From Erodium maritimum (Eukaryota > Streptophyta > Magnoliopsida > Geraniales > Geraniaceae), in assembly GCA_963921825.1 (NCBI GenBank), contig OY997595.1, forward strand, positions 17,477,228 to 17,541,227: DNA of 64,000 nt, read 5' to 3'. Positions 22,500 to 35,262 of this stretch are shown piece by piece. The notes under the pieces were generated by a model. The model did not search any database. It was not told the origin of the DNA and saw only the letters and a program-made list of their open reading frames with translations. Every line of letters begins with the position of its first letter. Position 1 is the first letter of the stretch. The position numbers and the translations under genes are program-made.

Positions 22500-25111
22500 T
22501 CAATGAAAATTGCAGCTTTGCAACACAGGATGTGAATAATCCACATACTTCTCCCAAAGGGGCTTGTACTTCTCCATCCCGATCTTCAACCATGGCTTCG
22601 AGTTCCCGTTGTAGTGCAGAACAGCCCCTTTCTCTATCAAATTAGGATCAACATTTGTGTAGCCAAGCCCCAACACATGCCACAACGGATCCAACGCTTC
22701 TGTCAATCCATAGAATGTCAGTAATCCCGGGGGCAGTGTACCCAGCTTCCACAATGTCCTGTCCACGTTCTTTTCTTGCCAGTAGTGGTAGATTCCAGTC
22801 ACATTCCTTTTCCTCCACTCGACCAAATCAAAAACATTCATACCAAATGCCCATCCACACGCATCAGGGTCAAAATGTGATCGAATGAGAGGGTGGGAGT
22901 AGTTCAAGTATTTATGGTACCTATGGAAAGTCTCCATGCATGTCTCAACAGCTCCATTCACATTGTTGTTCAGGTTAACACTAAACAGACCAGACAGATC
23001 CTTCTGAACAACAACATCATCATCAAGAAATACCACCTTCTTCAGATCAGGGAAAACCTCCGGGATGTAGAACCTGAGGTGGTTAAGCATAGACAGATAC
23101 TTAGGATTCCGGAACTTTATTGGAGTGCTGGCATCACTATTGCCTGAAAAGTAATAGCTCTGAGTATTAGAGTCTTGAAGCTGCCTGAGAACCGGTACAT
23201 AAGAAGCATTGAGCCAGCTAAAGTCTTCAAACTTCTGAACCTCAACAGTCACCCCTCGAAAACTGTTCATGGTAAACCAGGCTTTCATTGAGGCATAATT
23301 TATCTCATCAGTTACCAGATGGAAGACAATCATATCTGGATTTTGGGAATTTAAGGCAGTTGAGTTGACCACAACTGAAGTTGCAAGGATGTTGTCAGAG
23401 AAGACACAAAAATGGAAGCGATTATTATCCTTGAGCTTCAACTCGAATTTCTTCCTCTTCTCTTCGCCTCTTCTTCGTAATTTTGGGTTCCCAAACCATT
23501 GAGTTGCCAACCTAACACCAAGACAGTAAAGGCTTTTCGGGACTTCTTCAGCAGCTATTTGTCCATACTTTGAACTCTTCTCACTCACGGAACCCATCTG
23601 CTCTTCTAGACTTTGTATTTTGGCTTTCAATCTCATGATCATGGTAGCACTATCATAATGAAGTTGCTGTGCCTGGTACAGCAGAAGGGCCATATCATGG
23701 ATCGCAGTTTCTGATTCTCTATATGACAGAGGAGCTCGCCTTGTTGCAGCATTTGAGAGCAGGATCTGTGAATTACGGATCTGGGCACTCAACTCCCAAG
23801 CAAACTGAAGGTTGTTGCTTTCTTTTGCAATCACAACAAAAGCTTTGGCAAGAGCAATTTGATCACTAAGTTGCCGGGTCACAGAATTAGGGCTTAACAA
23901 TTCATCAGTAATGTTAAGGCCTTCCATCATTTTGGCTGGTCTGTAAGGTTTCTGCAGAGCAAGAAAGCACATATAAACTTCCATAGTTTTGCAAATTAGA
24001 GATAGTGTAGGAAGGACTGAAAACTCAAAAGAAGATAATAAACAAATAATCATATCCATTACTCTTTAAGTTGATCTAAGGACGGCATGGTTCTAAGAAG
24101 ATATAGAGCATGCAAACCAAAATATAACAACGTATTTTATCCACTAATTACTCCATTGAGGAAACATGAAAAGATATTGAATGAACATAGTTAAAATAAA
24201 AATAAACACAGAGAGAACAGAAATTAAAGAATCAGACAAAAAAGCACAATGCATTTGTGGGAAGGTAAGAGGAACGAGGGTTGTGATTCTCCCTACAGTT
24301 AATGTCAAGTTATCAAAAACCTTCTCCTCAGGTAAAGCATATATTAGGGAAACATGAGGTCAACTTTCTGTGTGTGGGAAGATCCCAGCTCAACTCCCAT
24401 GGCTCTTCTTCATGCTATAGCTTGCATCACTTTTCTCCTACCAATCTTTTTAGGACTTGTTTGATATTCCTAGCAACATTATTTTCTTAAAGTTCCAAAG
24501 TAAGCCAGAGTATCATCAAAGCATGCGCCTTGACTTCAAAGAATAGACAATGTTAACTAATGGTTCAATCCAATCTCAATCATTCAACAATGAGCACAAA
24601 ACTAAATCTCGATTCCTCACTCTACACAGTTCTTCAAACTATAGATTGGAGCTCAACTATCTAGCTGATTGAATTATTCAACTATAATTTACAGCTGGAT
24701 CTGACCAAGTTCCTACAGTACCAAGGATCTAAGTTCAATACATAGTACCAGACAATCCCAGTCAACCAAACATTCACACATTCACAACACTCTACAGTAC
24801 CATCTATGATGATATATCAGATTACATAACTAAAACTTGGTGTTCCTTCAAAACCCATCATTCAAAAAATCACAATTCTTCTCACTCTACTACTCTTTCA
24901 CAACAACCAAATGGAGCCCAGATGCATAATTGATGGAAAATAAAAAAGCATAGATCTTTACCTTCTTAATGGAGGGTCTGGACTCCAATTTACTCTCCTT
25001 GCTCAACATGACAATGAAGAGCAGTACCGCAATGCCACACAGTGTCAGCCAAAACACATTAGAGACTCGCCGCCTCACAGGCCGCCGGAAATCCACCGCT
25101 CTCCGCCTCAT
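22500..25111 (-). CDS. GAUT10: Galacturonosyltransferase GAUT10-like (GT8), two coding exons
   Basis: Minus-strand exons are 24962-25111 and 22500-23951, with a phase-0 GT..AG intron, giving 533 residues. The N-terminus MRRRAVDFRRPVRRR and a single membrane anchor (about 19-36) mark a type II Golgi protein. A stem region follows, rich in the conserved SDQIALAKAF, IAKES and AATRR motifs. The GT8 domain follows, with FCVFSDNILATSVVVNS, the metal- and nucleotide-sugar-binding FLDDDVVVQ (Asp 360-362), ACGWAFGMNVFDL, LPPGLLTF and HYNGNSKPWL near the end, finishing SCNFH. The family adds galacturonic acid to pectin backbones in the Golgi, and GAUT10 orthologues affect pectin and root growth. The stem and termini favour GAUT10 over GAUT8 or GAUT11. 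Only one coding intron is seen. Confidence 0.93.
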
Positions 25112-26155
25112 TCCCCTAATCCTCTATAACCTAAATAACTGACTGTTCCCAGGGAAATTGAACTCCCGGGAAACTTATTTTCCGAGAAAATTTTGAATCT
25201 TTGTATTTAGGGTTCTTCTGAACAGATCAGCGAATGGGGTTTTGGGATCTTGGGGCAGATGGGTTTTGGGGTCGATTGAGGGTCGAATAAGTAGGCCTTT
25301 TGAAGAGCTTGAGGTCACCACATAGAGATCGGAGAAAGAAGATGCCGTAGAAGTAAAAGGTCTCCTCGACAAAGACATCAACAACACACTAACGGTTAAG
25401 GATTTGTTTCTGATTTTAACTCCCCGTGTAATAATCTTAGATGGCTGCCATTGAAATTAAAAGTCGGTGCCTTTCACTTTCAACGGTTGAGATTTTGCCA
25501 TATCAGCATCCAAAACCTATTAAGATTATGTTTTACTTATACCCAGCTGCCCACATTTATTAAGAAATAAAACTATTGCCTATTCTAGGGAAAATTGCTC
25601 CTAGTCCTAACCATGTTAGGTTTAGGCAGTCAATTTAATCCTAAATATTTTTTTTATGTGACAATGTATACAGATTTTGAAAAACAATATTCACATATGT
25701 ATTTTTTTAATATACCATCTGTTTAAAATGTCTTTTTATATTATAAATTTTAAGTGATCAAACAGTTTTAATTCTATTAATTCAAATTTAGATTTGTGGT
25801 TTAAAAAAACTTAAAATAGCAAATTGTATTTTATGGTTTCTTTTAATTATTTGTTGATGAATATACCTCTTTTTTTACATAAGAGTTTCTGTATTTAAAA
25901 AAGGCTTAAAATTAAGAGTATTTCTCTCAAATTTCCTCTTTATTTCACTATAGACAGAAAAAATTTATAGTAAGGTAATCATGCATCAGGATATCATATT
26001 TTAAGTAGGTCAGCCATTCAAACTTATTTTGGCAAGTGCTTCAATCTAACGACCCGATTGAGTTAGAATATTAGCAGTCAAATTGCTTTGAAGATGTATA
26101 AATCATGACTTTTTTATCAGAGAGAAAAAATATATTAAATAAGTGGCGTGGGTTT
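25112..26155. other. GAUT10 upstream region and intergenic DNA
   Basis: It contains the GAUT10 leader and promoter (right of 25111) and AT-rich DNA. Minus-strand ORFs at 25175-25387 have no family features. No clear TATA box could be chosen. Confidence 0.45.
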
Positions 26156-26279
26156 TAGGAAGAAAACCACAAACCACTAATCCAAAAACAAGCTTCAAAC
26201 TAGAACTAAAAAACGATTAGGAAGAAAACCACAAACCACTAATCCAAAAACAAGCTTCAAACTAGAACTAAAAAACGAG
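26156..26279. repeat. Perfect 62-bp tandem duplication
   Basis: The units TTAGGAAGAAAACCACAAAC...AAAAAACGA at 26156-26217 and 26218-26279 look identical, indicating a very recent duplication. It is intergenic. Confidence 0.93.
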
Positions 26280-26880
26280 AAAAAAAACTAGACTCTTAAG
26301 AGGAAGGAGAAACAAGAAAAAGGAAGAAAGCATATGACTTTCACAATCATATACTTTCATGACAAATGCATAATTGATGAAATTAATGCTATGATGAAAA
26401 TGACTGAAACAACATCTAATCCAAGGTACAACATGAATCTAAGCAACCATTTGCACAATGAATTAGAAACATCAGTTCCAACTGAACAACATTGTTCAAC
26501 GGATCATCAAAGTTCAAACTAGGGTCCTTGTGGATCAAGTTATCCCTTTCATTAATATCAGATACCATATATTAATCAAGACTTCTTGTTAAAACATCAG
26601 ATACCAAATACTAATCAAGACTTCTTGTTAACACATAAGGATCCATAATCACTACTTCATAACCTAACTACTACTCATCAAATATAAAACTGTTCTGAAA
26701 CTGAAGACCAAATTGTGTAGAGCTTCACTAACTATAAATCAACCCAGCCTTACAAAATACATTCATAATTTTTATATATATTATATATAAGATCTAGCTA
26801 CATAATGTTCTTTGTGGCAATGATTACAAGATGGATGGAAGAAAGCACAAACTAACAAGCTATGTATTCCCAAACCGTGT

Positions 26881-28730
26881 TTATGTTGCCATGGTGTGAA
26901 TCATGGCTGCATCGCTGAAGAAGGGAACATTGCAAAAGACACCATTAATGGTAGCCACTACACACCATAGCACTACAACAATGAAAGCAACTGCAACAAG
27001 TGCCCAATATTGCTCTGCAAACCTACCTCCTCCATGGTAAATAAGAGGCATAAAATTACTTGCATGCCACACGATTCCCATGGCTGTTTCCAGTAACATG
27101 GCCATGATTAGGTTGTACCTGAAGAAGTGAGGGAACTGTTTGTTCCTCACCAGTCCACAATATGCCATTATGTTATAAGACATGGCAAACCAGGTTGGCA
27201 ACCTACTAAAAGCTCCGGGAATGTAATAGATTAAATCTTGCAAGAGCTCGTGCCTTTCCAGAACAGGTTGGAGAAAGAATCCGACAGTGGAAAGCTGCAG
27301 GGCTAGTAAATAGGGAACACATGCTAAAGTCCTCCACCACCACACCGGTTTCTTTTCAGATTTAGGTGGCTCGATATTCAGAGGAAACCCCATAAATGCT
27401 CTTGGTTGTATTATAGATATGGGCCTCTGAGGTAACACATAGTTCACGTGTGAAAGGGTATCCTCATCTCCCATTGAAAATGCATTTGCAGTAGAAAGAT
27501 GAGGCAAGATTGATGTTCCTGTAAGTTATAAAATCAGAATTACAGCAAAAACTAAAATCAGGAATAGTTCAACTTCATCAAGATACACAATTGTATGCAG
27601 GTTAATGTAGTAGGTATTATTTATGTTCTGAAATATAAGATTATTGTGTTAAAAAGAGTTTTTTAGTTTAAGAACTAACCTCCAAAGGAACAGGACTGCT
27701 GGTGCTGAAGAAGTTTAGGTGAGCTCAATCCATTTCCTGACATAAGTTTGATAACTGGTAACTTGGCTCTGCGCAGAAATCTGACTGTGCGTGCAGGAGA
27801 GGATTTATACCTGATAAAAGTACATCAGAACAGTAATATCAGCATGACAAGAAAATGAAGGCAACATGGGAAAAGCAATATCCCTCACCATGCGAGAAAA
27901 TGATTTCAGTAATTAGATTTGCACTTCATAACAAATGAGGGCACTACATAAACAATCAGAAGCTTAACTTGGTTAATAAAGCAAGCTATAACAAAAAATA
28001 TCCAACTCATTCGAATATTAATACCACTAGAGTCAATTCCAATGAGGTACATATCCATATTTACAAGCATTATACTGCAAAAGTTCCAATGAAGATTATT
28101 GGGACCATCATTAAGTCTTCTAACTCAAAATCTACTACGACCAATAGAATTGAAATAGCATGTTTATCAGCCATATATCAAGTGTATGCTCTCGTAAGCA
28201 CCTCAAAGCCTAAGAAATATGACATTACATTTCATCTATGTCAGCTGACAAAATTTGTGGTTACTCTCCAAAGCTCAAATCCTCTTAATGAAAATCTAAT
28301 AGACAAACTATTCCACTCCAAGCTAGAGAAACACCATGTTCATGTAAAGATCCTAAATTTCTCCAAAACCCAGTACAAATTTCAATCCTTCAAGTTAGAA
28401 CATAAACAGCATATTGAGAAAAATTAGTGTTTGGCCTCAAAAATAGCACACAACACTTCACTCCCACACCTCCGTTTTACAACACGAGAAAGAAAACAGT
28501 GTTAACAATACAAATCAAATAAAACAAAAGACCCAATATCCAATTATGTCCCGTGAAAATGAAACCACGGCTCGCGTTCAGAGGATGGGAATTGGGTAAT
28601 GAAGTCTGTGAACAGAAGAAAATTGAAAGAGTAATCAGAAGAGACTGAACCTGGACGATAGAAGAGAGGGTGGGGCGAGGAGGACGAGGCTGCTTTGGCC
28701 GACGACGGCCGATGAAATGACCGGCGGCAT
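26881..28730 (-). CDS. TIC20: Tic20-family inner-envelope import protein, three exons
   Basis: Minus-strand exons are 28651-28730, 27680-27810 and 26881-27518. Phases (2, 1) close exactly and give 282 residues. Residues 1 to about 100 are Ser/Ala/Arg/Leu-rich with few acids (begins MPPVISSAVVGQSS), a typical plastid transit peptide. The core begins at PVWWWRTLACVPYLLAL (about 128-144) and has four hydrophobic helices, including YYIPGAFSRLPTWFAMSYNI, the PHFFRYNLIMAMLLETAMGI motif and a last helix before DAAMIHT. Tic20 is part of the inner-envelope channel importing proteins into chloroplasts. The WWWRTLAC and FFRYNLIMAMLLE features resemble the Tic20-I/IV branch, and I lean to the IV-like form. 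An ORF in the opposite direction inside intron 1 is not considered real. Confidence 0.9.
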
Positions 28731-29356
28731 CGTGTGTGTAAGTCACCAAGTTTCTCTTCGTCGGAACTTTCGGGTATCGCAGCTTATCGCGATGGGAGAG
28801 GATCAGATGTTGTCCACTCCACTATGGATCTGGCTAGATTTTTTCCCCTCAAGCCCAACCCAATAATTAATCGATCTGAATTCTAGTCTTAAGCCCCGAT
28901 ACGACATGTATGTTGTGTTGCCAAATTTTAATGTTTAAGTTGTTATTTATTATTCAAACCTAAACCATCTAAATTTTCCTTGCACCTTTTTTATGGATTC
29001 TGCGAAGGTTTTTTTGTTGGGACTTTTTTCGAGCCGTTTCTAATCACCGTGACGTTGATGTTCCCCCTCCACCAATGAAGCGTCTCCCGACCTTGTTCGG
29101 TCACTCCTCTGCGAGTCCGGGGGTTTCCGTCTTTGAGGCCGCCATCCTTGATGTTGCCGCCGTCGTCTTTGAAGGTTAGTTTAGACATTTCATAATTTTT
29201 AGGTTTTGAAGAATAATTATGAAATTTTGATGATTAGTGACGTGTATTTTGTTTCTTTTATGTTTTTTATGGAAAATTATTGTCATTGAGTAAAGTGAAA
29301 TTCTTGGAACTTTATGGTACTTCAAGAAGTGCATCTATTTGAAAAACGTGTATAGT
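28731..29356. other. Upstream region of the Tic20 gene
   Basis: It includes the Tic20 leader and promoter. The proline/glycine-rich minus-strand reading at 28991-29188 shows no family features. Confidence 0.4.
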
Positions 29357-29359
29357 TAA

Positions 29360-29593
29360 GACCATCTCCAATGGTGGCGGATCGTTGGTGGACGACAACG
29401 TCGGTAAGCTTACCGACGGCACTATCTGTTGGCGGATACAAAAAGTGAAGAAAAAGCCCTTTTATCCTCTCCTTTCTGCCTCGTGACTGCAAAAAAAAAA
29501 TCGTACCAGCCAGCTGATACGAAAAATTATTAATTTTTTATTCTTTCACATTCTCCTTTCAGTCAACAACAATGTTAATGATCGGAGATGTTC
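29360..29593. mobile_element. Tourist-like MITE (234 bp) with TAA target duplication
   Basis: The ends are GACCATCTCCAATGG and ATCGGAGATGTTC, imperfect inverted repeats of the Harbinger GAGCATCTCC type. TAA lies on both sides (29357-29359 and 29594-29596). It has no coding capacity and would be moved in trans by a Harbinger transposase. Confidence 0.7.
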
Positions 29594-30018
29594 TAAGAGT
29601 ATCTTTTTGATATTATCCCTTAAATAAATTAGACTAGATAAATGTATATTTTAATGCTCTCGTTCGCCCTTTTCTCCAAAAAATTGCTAGGATTTTTGCC
29701 CAAAAATGTTGATGACAACTGCTCTTGTGAAGAGCCGGACGAATACATATAGTCACCGGTTGTCATAATTACTCACCAAGGTAGTGAGGAAGTCATGTCC
29801 TCTTCGGTGGACCAATTATAGCGAACCGTTCTCGGTGAGAAAATAGAGATAGTTTCCATCACAACCTTGACAACGTACCTGGATAGGTTCCATTTTGTCC
29901 TAGGCGCCTTTCCTCAAAATTGTACAAAAGGAACGCCAGTTTTGAGTTCATGGAAAATGCTTGACAAGGGTAAGGGTTGGTTGTTAAGCACATCGACAAG
30001 GGGTGCATGATTTATATT

Positions 30019-30172
30019 GGGGGAATTGGGTCTGTCTAAGAAGGAACACACAACAAGAAGCACATGATATACACATTGACCGCCACTTGACCCAAAAGAC
30101 TAGTCTATCAAGTCATGATTCAAAGTATATATTAAATCTTCTTCTATTCTTTAACTATCCTATATGAAACTC
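30019..30172. repeat. Left member of a direct repeat pair around the copia element
   Basis: It contains AAGGAACACACAACAAGAAG, TATACACATTG, ACCCAAAAGACTA and TTAACTATCC in the same order and orientation as 35491-35652, with perhaps 80 percent identity by eye. It probably belongs to an older repeat. Confidence 0.65.
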
Positions 30173-30188
30173 CTGGCTCATATGTGGT

Positions 30189-30354
30189 TGTAGAAATAAG
30201 AAGTTGTTCTTATTCTCTTAATCTGAGTATACAAAGGGACTACATATATATACACACTTTGATGACTCTTCCAATACTCTACTAATGGTAATAGGTGACT
30301 CTTAGACTTCTAGGGCTATTAATGGGTGACCCTTAGTCTCCCATATTTATTACA
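30189..30354 (-). repeat. Copia 3' LTR (166 bp)
   Basis: It runs TGTAGAAATAAG to ATTTATTACA. It is the downstream LTR because the element reads on the minus strand. It differs from the other LTR at three of 166 positions, so the insertion is recent. Confidence 0.93.
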
Positions 30355-30365
30355 CTCCCCCTCAA
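30355..30365 (-). other. Polypurine tract of the copia element
   Basis: TTGAGGGGGAG on the minus strand lies immediately upstream of the 3' LTR. It would prime plus-strand synthesis, and it overlaps the polyprotein stop codon. Confidence 0.85.
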
Positions 30366-33300
30366 GCTGATGTATAGATGTTAGTCATGCCCAGCTTGTT
30401 ACAAAGATAATCAACCCGAGTACCCGGAAGTGCTTTGGTGAACATATCTCCTAATTGTTCTCCGGTCTTTACATAAGCGGTAGTAATCAAATTCTGCTGA
30501 AGCTTTTCACGGACGAAATGACAGTCAATCTCGATATGCTTGGTTCGTTCATGAAATACGGGATGAGGCAATATGAATAGCAGCTTGATTATCACACCAT
30601 AATTTTGCTGGCATGGAGACTTTGAGACCGAGTTCTGAAAGTAGTTGATAGATCCACATTATCTCAGCGACTGATTGAGCCATGGCTCTATACTCTGATT
30701 CTGCACTAGAAAGTGCGACAACATTTTGTTTCTTACTTTTCCATGAGACTAGATTTCCTCCCACAAACACACAATATCCCGACGTGGATCGCCGATCAAT
30801 TTTGGAGCCTGCCCAATCTGCATCTGTGAAGCATTCTATATGAGTATGATTGTGGTTCTGGTAGAGTAAACCACGTCCTGGAGCTCCTTTTAGATATGCC
30901 AAAATATGTTCAAGAGCAGTCCAATGTTCAATAGTAGGGGAGGACATAAACTGACTTACAATGCTTACTGAGTATGCAATATCAGGCCGAGTTACTGTAA
31001 GATAGTTCAGTTTCCCCACAATTCTTCTGAACCTCTCTGGATTCTCAAATAATTCACCTTCTTTCACGAGTTGCATATTTTGAGGTAATGGGGCTGAACA
31101 TGGCTTGACTCCTAGCTTCCCAGTTTCTGACAACAAATCCAACACATATTTTCTCTGAGATAAGAATATGCCCTTCTTGCTTCTTGATACTTCTACTCCC
31201 AGAAAGTACTTCAAGACTCTCAGGTTTTTGGTATTAAACTGGCTGTGGAGAAAAGACAGCGAAGAGATGCCCAAGTTATCGCTGCCAGTGATCACAATGT
31301 CATCCACATATACAACTAGAAGAATGATACATGCTGAAGATTTCCTGTAAAACACAGAATGATCGGACTTGCTCTTGCTCATTCCAAACTGTTCAACTGC
31401 TTGGCTAAACTTCCCAAACCAAGCTCGAGGACTCTGTTTGAGACCATATAATGATTTCCGAAGGTGACATACCAATCCACACTCCCCCTGAGCAACAAAA
31501 CCAGGAGGTTGCTCCATATAGACTTCCTCATGCAAGTCCCCGTGCAAGAAAGCATTTTTAATATCCAATTGGTATAAAGGTCAATCATAAGTGGCTGCCA
31601 AAGAGATAAACAATCGCACAGAGGTTAGCTTAGCATCAAGGGAGAAAGTATCAGAGTAATCCACTCCATAAGTTTGAGCAAAGCCTTTGGCCACGAGTTG
31701 AGCCTTAAGGCGGGCTACAGAGCCATCAGAGTTAAATTTAACAGCAAACACCCACTTACAACCAATAGCCTTCTTCCCGGGAGGCAACGGGATCAACTAC
31801 CAAGTACCATTCGCATCCAGTGCACTCATTTCTTCTATCATTGCTGAGCGCCAGCCAGGATGGGATAATGCTTCATTAACAGTTTTAGGAATTGAGACTG
31901 AATCGATAGAGGCTATGAACGAACATGATGAAGGAGACAATTGATCATATGACACAAAGGAAGAGATAGGATACGTACATTGTCGTTTACCTTTACGTAG
32001 GGCGATGGGGAGATCGTCAGGATCCGGTGGCGAAGAGGAACTTGGCTCCGGACATGCAGCGGGAGGTGCTGGACGACGGGAATAAATGTAACGGATAGGC
32101 AGCGGTGGTGGCGGGTCCGGAATAACAGATGGTGTGGGCGTGGTGGTGGGCTATAAAACAGGAGGTGCTGGTATAATCGGTTCTCGATGAGAGATGTGGT
32201 AGATTAACAAGTCATCGGTCTCCCCCTGTCTTGGAGTGTGAGGAATTGCTGAATAAAAGAAAGGACAATGTTCCATAAAAGTGACATCAATGGAGACAAG
32301 GTATCGATGAAGATCAGGACAATAACAACGATAACCCTTCTGAACCCGAGAATACCCCAAGAAGACACATTTAACAGACTTAGGATCCAATTTCGTACGA
32401 GTAGGACGAACATCACGAACAAAACACGTACTCCCAAAGATACGAGGAGTAATAGGAAAAACGGGTTTGGTGGGAAATAAGACTTGATATGGGATGTCAC
32501 CTTGAAGGACAGATGAAGGCATATGATTGATGAGAAAACAAGCAGTTGAAACAGCGTCAGCACAAAAACACTTTGGTACATGAGTTTGAAATAAAAGTGC
32601 TCTTGCAGTTTCAAGAATATGTCTATTCTTTCTTTCAGCAACTCCATTCTGAGACGGGGTATCTACACAAGATGACTCATGAAGGATACCATTCTGGGCC
32701 ATGTAAGTAGTGAATGGCTCATAAAAGTATTCTTTGGCATTATCACTTCTCAAAATACGAACATTAGAACCAAACTTAGTTTGTATTTCAACACAAAAGG
32801 CAGTAAAATGGGAAAACAACTCAGAATGATTTTTCATGAAATAAAGCCATGTAGTTCGAGAAAAATCACCTACAAAAGAAACAAAATACCGAACCCCAGT
32901 TTTAGATACTATAGGGGACGGACCCCAAACATCAGAGTGGACTAATTCAAATGGAGAGCTGACTCTTTTCTTGACTCGAGGAGTAGAGGGGAGACGATGA
33001 TGTTTAGCAAACCGACATGCTTCACAATCGAAAGATTGTACCTTCTCAAACTGGGGATAAAGCTTCTTCAAGGTTGGAAGAGACGGATGGCCAGAGCGAC
33101 AATGGGCTTCAAGTAAGGTTAAGGAGGCTGAACAAGCGACTGGTGGTGCGAGTTTCTCGGTATTCATGATGTAAAGCCCCCCCCCCCCCCCCCGACTCAT
33201 GTCCTTCACCAATAATCCGCTTCGTCAAAAGATCCTGAAACAGACAATGATCAGGATAAAATGAGACACAACAATTTAGAGCACGGGTAACTTTACTGAT

Positions 33301-34527
33301 GGACATTAAATTAAACGAGAATCTAGGTAAGCTTAAGACCGAAGGTAGGGAAATGGATGGTGTGAGGTGGACCGTCCCAGACCCGAGAATAGGGCACTGA
33401 GAACCATCAGATAAGCTTACAGAAGAACATGAAGTACGAGGCTCAAAGGTGTCAAGTAATTTAGGGTTACCTGTCATGTGATCTGTGGCACTAGAATCAA
33501 TGACCCATTGAGAGGGGGATTGGGACGAAATGAGGCACTTAGGTAGGTTACCTGACTCAGCGGCAGAGGTGACAGAGTGAGATGAGTGTGTGGATGTATC
33601 CTGGTACTGGCGAAGGTGGTCATACTCAGCTACAGATATAGTGATGGTCTGATTAGAGGAAGTAGCAGCAACATTGGCAGATGATCGTGGGACTAGCTTT
33701 GTGCACGATCCTTTGGTATGTCCTGGTTCCTTACAATAGAAGCAGATAACTCCCCCTGTCTCTTGATTTCGACTACTCCAACGACCAGGATTACTTGCTC
33801 GTCCACTTCCCCTGTGAGCGCCTCTCCCATAAGGGTGAGAATTGAGAGGACCGCGTGAATGAACAATAAGAGCATTGTGAACCTCGGGGGTAGATGACAC
33901 TTCTCCTTTCTGGGTATCTGTGCGAAGAACTCTGCTAAACACCTCGACCAATGAGGTTAGCTCTGTGCTAGAAAGAATTTGAGATTTGGCCGACTCAAAC
34001 TGAGAGCCAAGTCCTGCAAGAAAGCTCATTATCGCCATTTGTTCTCGCTGTGTCTGTTGAACCTTAACATCTGTGCTGAACGGCATTACCGCATTGAGTT
34101 CCTCATAAGTCTTCTTGAAATTCATGAAATAGGTTTGTAGGGATTGTCCTCCTTGCTCAGCACGATAAAAGCCCTGACAAACATCATAAATACGAGCAAC
34201 ATTCCCTTTCCCCGAATAAACAAAGTCTAAATATTCCATCAACTCTTTAACATACTCACAGTGGTTAACCAAACTAACCACTTCAGGGTCAATAGAGTTC
34301 TTGATTTGAAGGAACAAGCGTGCATCATCACGCACCCAATCTTTCTTAGCTTCCTCATCAGTAGGAGGGTCATCGGACAAGTGATCATCTTTTGAAATAC
34401 TCCGTAAGTAAATACGAACACTCTTTGACCAACCCGGATAATTGGGTCCAGTCAATTTGTGATCGGTAATTCTTGACATCACGGGGATATTTTCCATAAA
34501 AACATTACTTTTGGTCTCTTCGACCAT
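30362..34527 (-). pseudogene. Copia gag-pol polyprotein with five disruptions
   Basis: It reads from ATG 34527 to stop 30362. Gag has WSKSVRIYLRS and a zinc knuckle CFYCKEPGHTKGSC. The protease has WVIDSSATDHMTG, with Ser where DSGA is usual. Integrase has its HHCC region (H..SGHPSL to CEACRFAKHH), HSDVWGP and LRSDNAKEY. Reverse transcriptase has KARLVAKG-like text, LDIKNAFLHGDL and YVDDIVITG. RNase H has FTDADWAGSKIDRRSTSGY and SSAESEYRAMA. Breaks are a frameshift at the G17 run (33177-33193), stops near 32151, 31798 and 31580, and a 1-bp shift near 30560. Two stops replace usual Trp or acidic positions. Such elements move through an RNA intermediate in virus-like particles; this copy cannot make a full polyprotein. 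Confidence 0.92.
33177..33193. repeat. C17 homopolymer at a coding frameshift
   Basis: Seventeen consecutive C (G on the coding strand) fall between protease and integrase, at the usual Gly-Gly of the GHExGGLY motif. The frame changes across it. It may be slippage expansion or a sequencing error. Confidence 0.9.
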
Positions 34528-35084
34528 TCAAAGAAATAGAGAGTAGAATCGAATTATAACGGATGGAAAATATCCGGATTAGGCAGCCAGAAACGAGGAA
34601 ATACCAGCATTGTTTTTCGCTGGGGCGCGGGCGGCGGCAGGCGGCGGCGCGTGGCGTCACGCGCGGTGGAAGGTGGTGGCGCGTGGCTTCACACGCGGCG
34701 GTGGACGGCGGCGCGTGGGGCCCACGCGTGGCTGTGGGCGGCGGCACAAAAATCCAGAAACTCGCCGGAGGCCGGTTTTGCCCTTCTGAAGCCTCACTCG
34801 CCAGAGGTGAGATAAAATGATAACTGGCAGCTTGTCAAATGATCCAAAATAGATCAAAAACCCCCCTTAGCTTCTCGAGGCAAGTGAGATTCCGGTGGTG
34901 ATCGGATGGGTCTCAAATTTCAGATATACGCAACCCAGAAGAACCTCTAACTTATGGGATAGGAGGTGAGAAACAAGAATTAACGAAAACGAACCAACCT
35001 GCCCACCTGGCAGTGAAAGTGCACACCGGGCACCAATGGAGGCTCACTCCTAAATTCCCTAATCCCTCAGAGCTGATAACCATA

Positions 35085-35096
35085 GCTCTGATACCA
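35085..35096 (-). other. Primer-binding site (initiator methionine tRNA)
   Basis: TGGTATCAGAGC on the minus strand directly follows the 5' LTR. It is the standard complement to the 3' end of plant initiator tRNA-Met used by copia elements. Confidence 0.93.
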
Positions 35097-35262
35097 TGTA
35101 GAAATAAGAAGTTGTTCTTATTCTCTTAATCTGAATATACAAAGGGACTACATATATATACACACTTTGATGACTCTTCCAATACCCTACTAATGGTAAT
35201 AGGTGACTCTTAAACTTCTAGGGCTATTAATGGGTGACCCTTAGTCTCCCATATTTATTACA
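35097..35262 (-). repeat. Copia 5' LTR (166 bp)
   Basis: It starts TGTAG and ends TTACA in plus orientation and is collinear with 30189-30354. It should hold the element's promoter. Confidence 0.93.

Larger units (their letters stand above)
30189..35262 (-). mobile_element. Nearly intact Ty1/copia retrotransposon (5074 bp)
   Basis: It has two 166-bp LTRs, a primer-binding site, a polypurine tract and a single gag-pol reading region, all on the minus strand. The 5-bp flanks (GTGGT and GTCAT) match at only three positions, so the target duplication has decayed or one flank was rearranged. LTR divergence of about 1.8 percent argues for a young insertion, yet the coding region already carries stops and frameshifts. 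Confidence 0.92.

Noticed and set aside
27969-28427. 152-codon plus-strand ORF inside intron 1 of the Tic20 gene
   Set aside because: It has AT-rich, Asn/Lys/Ile/Ser-biased composition, no motif, and lies antisense within a well-supported intron. It is probably a chance frame in AT-rich DNA.
33109-33212. Programmed ribosomal frameshift at the G17 run
   Set aside because: Plant copia elements normally encode one continuous frame, and no structured stimulator was evident. Homopolymer slippage or sequencing error is simpler.
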